NCBI RefSeq assembly: GCF_938045205.1
Contig: NZ_CALIMY010000016.1
Span: forward strand, 1-9,386
Direction: 5' to 3'
DNA from: an uncultured Campylobacter sp.
GTDB lineage: Bacteria; Campylobacterota; Campylobacteria; Campylobacterales; Campylobacteraceae
DNA length: 9,386 bases
Within the stretch, counting starts at the first letter, position 1. Each line of letters starts with the position of its first letter. Below are positions 8,979-9,386 of this stretch, one piece after another. Both the position numbers and the translations under genes were made by a program. Below the pieces are notes generated by a model that was not told the DNA's origin, ran no database searches, and saw only the letters and a program-made list of their open reading frames with translations.

Positions 8979-9010
8979 TTCCGTCATTTATCTGACGATA
9001 TTTGGAATTT
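8976..9010. repeat. Nested inverted repeat upstream of the hyf promoter (candidate operator)
   Basis: The outer arms are AAATTCC (8976-8982) and GGAATTT (9004-9010); the inner arms are CGTCA (8982-8986) and TGACG (8993-8997), separated by TTTATC. The structure abuts and slightly overlaps the T-rich part of the proposed hyf promoter, a typical place for a repressor or activator site. It is not a terminator: no U-run follows a GC-rich stem. I do not recognise the regulator. Confidence 0.5.
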
Positions 9011-9025
9011 ATTTGATAAATTTGC

Positions 9026-9046
9026 TTTCAAAGCTTAAATTTGAAA
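9026..9046. repeat. Inverted repeat TTTCAAA-N7-TTTGAAA
   Basis: A perfect 7-bp inverted repeat (9026-9032 and 9040-9046) with a 7-base spacer, GCTTAAA, in the middle of the divergent region. Size and symmetry suit a dimeric DNA-binding protein, but the arms are low in complexity and chance is possible. Confidence 0.4.
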
Positions 9047-9095
9047 ACTAATTTCTTTTTTAAACCAGTTCGTTGATTATTTGCTTTAAAAGTCT

Positions 9096-9119
9096 AGTAT
9101 ATCAGTATTAAAGTATATT
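9096..9119. repeat. Three tandem 8-bp repeats of AGTAT type
   Basis: AGTATATC, AGTATTAA and AGTATATT follow each other without spacing. They sit about 110-130 bases upstream of the proposed fdhF -10 box. They may be a multi-copy protein-binding site; no known site is recognised. Confidence 0.45.
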
Positions 9120-9124
9120 AAAAT

Positions 9125-9148
9125 TTAAATTACTACTTAAATTACCCC
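9125..9148. repeat. 12-bp direct repeat TTAAATTAC
   Basis: TTAAATTACTAC (9125-9136) is followed directly by TTAAATTACCCC (9137-9148); 10 of 12 positions agree, the first nine exactly. A head-to-tail repeat at close to one helical turn is the kind of layout bound by OmpR-class response regulators. The regulator's identity is unknown. Confidence 0.45.
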
Positions 9149-9202
9149 AACTTACTCCTAATTATAATTGAAAAAATTCTTTTAGCTTAAGGCAAAATTT
9201 CA

Positions 9203-9231
9203 ATTTTATTTTAGGTAAGAATTTATATAAT
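9203..9231 (+). promoter_or_regulatory. Candidate promoter of the formate dehydrogenase gene
   Basis: A perfect TATAAT -10 box lies at 9226-9231 after a T-rich tract (about 9204-9212), with no clear -35 box. Transcription would start near 9238, giving a leader of about 53 bases before the ATG at 9291. A second TATAAT is present at 9163-9168 inside the palindrome AATTATAATT (9160-9169) and could be an alternative on either strand. Confidence 0.5.
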
Positions 9232-9278
9232 TGTGCCGAAATTGCATATATGGTAATTTTGCATGTTTAGTATTTTCG

Positions 9279-9285
9279 AAAGGAG
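9279..9285 (+). promoter_or_regulatory. Ribosome binding site of fdhF
   Basis: AAAGGAG five bases before the ATG at 9291; it confirms the start of the truncated formate dehydrogenase gene. Confidence 0.8.
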
Positions 9286-9290
9286 AAAAT

Positions 9291-9386
9291 ATGGCGAATA
9301 AAGGCAAGGTCATATGCCCTTATTGTGGCACAGGCTGTCAAATCGAGCTGACTGCGGAAGACAATTATATCAAATCCGCAACCGGC
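9291..9386 (+). CDS. fdhF: Formate dehydrogenase catalytic (alpha) subunit, FdhF-like, 5' part only
   Basis: Only 32 codons are present before the right edge. The protein begins MANKGKVICPYCGTGCQIEL; Cys9, Cys12 and Cys16 form the CxxCxxxC start of the N-terminal [4Fe-4S] motif found in molybdopterin-dependent formate dehydrogenases. E. coli FdhF has CPYCASGC in the same place. There is no twin-arginine signal peptide, so this is a cytoplasmic enzyme, as expected for the formate-oxidising half of a formate hydrogenlyase rather than a periplasmic FdhA/FdnG. It is divergent from the hyf operon across a shared control region. Whether the active-site residue is selenocysteine or cysteine cannot be seen, since that part lies outside the window. 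Related oxidoreductases (NarB- or NasA-like) share the motif; the hyf context makes formate dehydrogenase the best reading. Confidence 0.85.
   Translation, partial: MANKGKVICPYCGTGCQIELTAEDNYIKSATG

Larger units (their letters stand above)
8899..9290. other. 392-bp AT-rich divergent intergenic region between hyfA and fdhF
   Basis: This gene-free stretch separates the minus-strand hyf operon from the plus-strand formate dehydrogenase gene and should hold the promoters and control sites of both. It is much richer in A+T than the flanking coding sequence. I see candidate -10 boxes on both strands, inverted repeats near 8976-9010 and 9026-9046, and direct repeats at 9096-9119 and 9125-9148. I find no convincing protein gene, tRNA or other RNA gene. 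There is no GG-N10-GC sigma-54 promoter on either strand and no FhlA-like site. Confidence 0.85.

Noticed and set aside
8895..8987. A 30-codon minus-strand reading frame (starting MTEFFYGLKYNY) whose stop overlaps the hyfA ATG, suggesting a leader peptide
   Set aside because: It has no ribosome binding site, its start lies upstream of the proposed hyf transcription start so it would not be on the mRNA, and its lysine/phenylalanine-rich composition simply follows the AT-rich DNA.
8982..8997. CGTCA-TTTATC-TGACG as a transcription terminator
   Set aside because: The stem is only five pairs, no T-run follows on either strand in the right place, and the element sits between divergent starts where no terminator is expected.
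8899..9290. Possible sigma-54 promoters or FhlA sites, as in the E. coli formate regulon
   Set aside because: GG and GC pairs with the required ten-base separation were not found on either strand; the closest, TTGGAATTT...TTTGC (9002-9025) and TGGTAATTTTGC (9251-9262), have 18 and 7 bases between the pairs.
9263..9301. A 12-codon plus-strand reading frame (MFSIFERRKYGE) overlapping the fdhF start
   Set aside because: No ribosome binding site precedes it and it includes the fdhF ribosome binding site; most likely chance.

Overview
The window holds almost all of a formate hydrogenlyase-type system: a membrane-bound group 4 [NiFe]-hydrogenase of the Hyf (hydrogenase-4) kind, plus the start of its formate dehydrogenase partner. 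Gene content, moderate-GC coding sequence, very AT-rich intergenic DNA and T-rich -10-only promoters suggest a campylobacterotal (epsilonproteobacterial) bacterium, perhaps one of the higher-GC Campylobacter species. That assignment is an inference from style, not a database result.

Layout. Positions 1-8898 carry one tightly packed minus-strand operon. In transcription order it reads hyfA (four-cluster ferredoxin), hyfB (large antiporter-like subunit), hyfC (NuoH-like), hyfE (NuoK/MrpC-like), hyfF (second antiporter-like subunit), hyfG (NuoC-NuoD fusion, Ni-Fe catalytic subunit), hyfH (two-cluster NuoI-like ferredoxin), hyfI (NuoB-like) and a HycH/HyfJ-type maturation gene cut off by the left edge. 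Junctions are stop/start overlaps (ATGA or TAATG) or gaps of 10 bp or less, so the subunits are probably translated in a coupled way. Positions 8899-9290 are a 392-bp AT-rich divergent intergenic region with candidate -10 boxes for both directions and several inverted and direct repeats. From 9291 the plus strand starts a formate dehydrogenase catalytic subunit (fdhF-like), cut off by the right edge after 32 codons.

How the genes work together. The FdhF-like enzyme oxidises formate to CO2. Electrons should pass through the Fe-S clusters of HyfA, HyfH and HyfI to the Ni-Fe site in HyfG, which reduces protons to H2. HyfB, HyfC, HyfE and HyfF form the membrane arm that could couple this to ion translocation. 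The HycH-like protein is an accessory or assembly factor. HyfG still carries the C-terminal peptide expected to be removed after nickel insertion.

Main points of interest. The operon lacks hyfD, one of the three antiporter-like genes of the E. coli hyf operon, although hyfE and hyfF are present, and there is no room for it between hyfC and hyfE. The divergent regulatory region has repeat structures that match no site I recognise, with no sigma-54 or FhlA-type site. I do not see an undescribed system here. It looks like a variant of a known complex with an uncharacterised control region.
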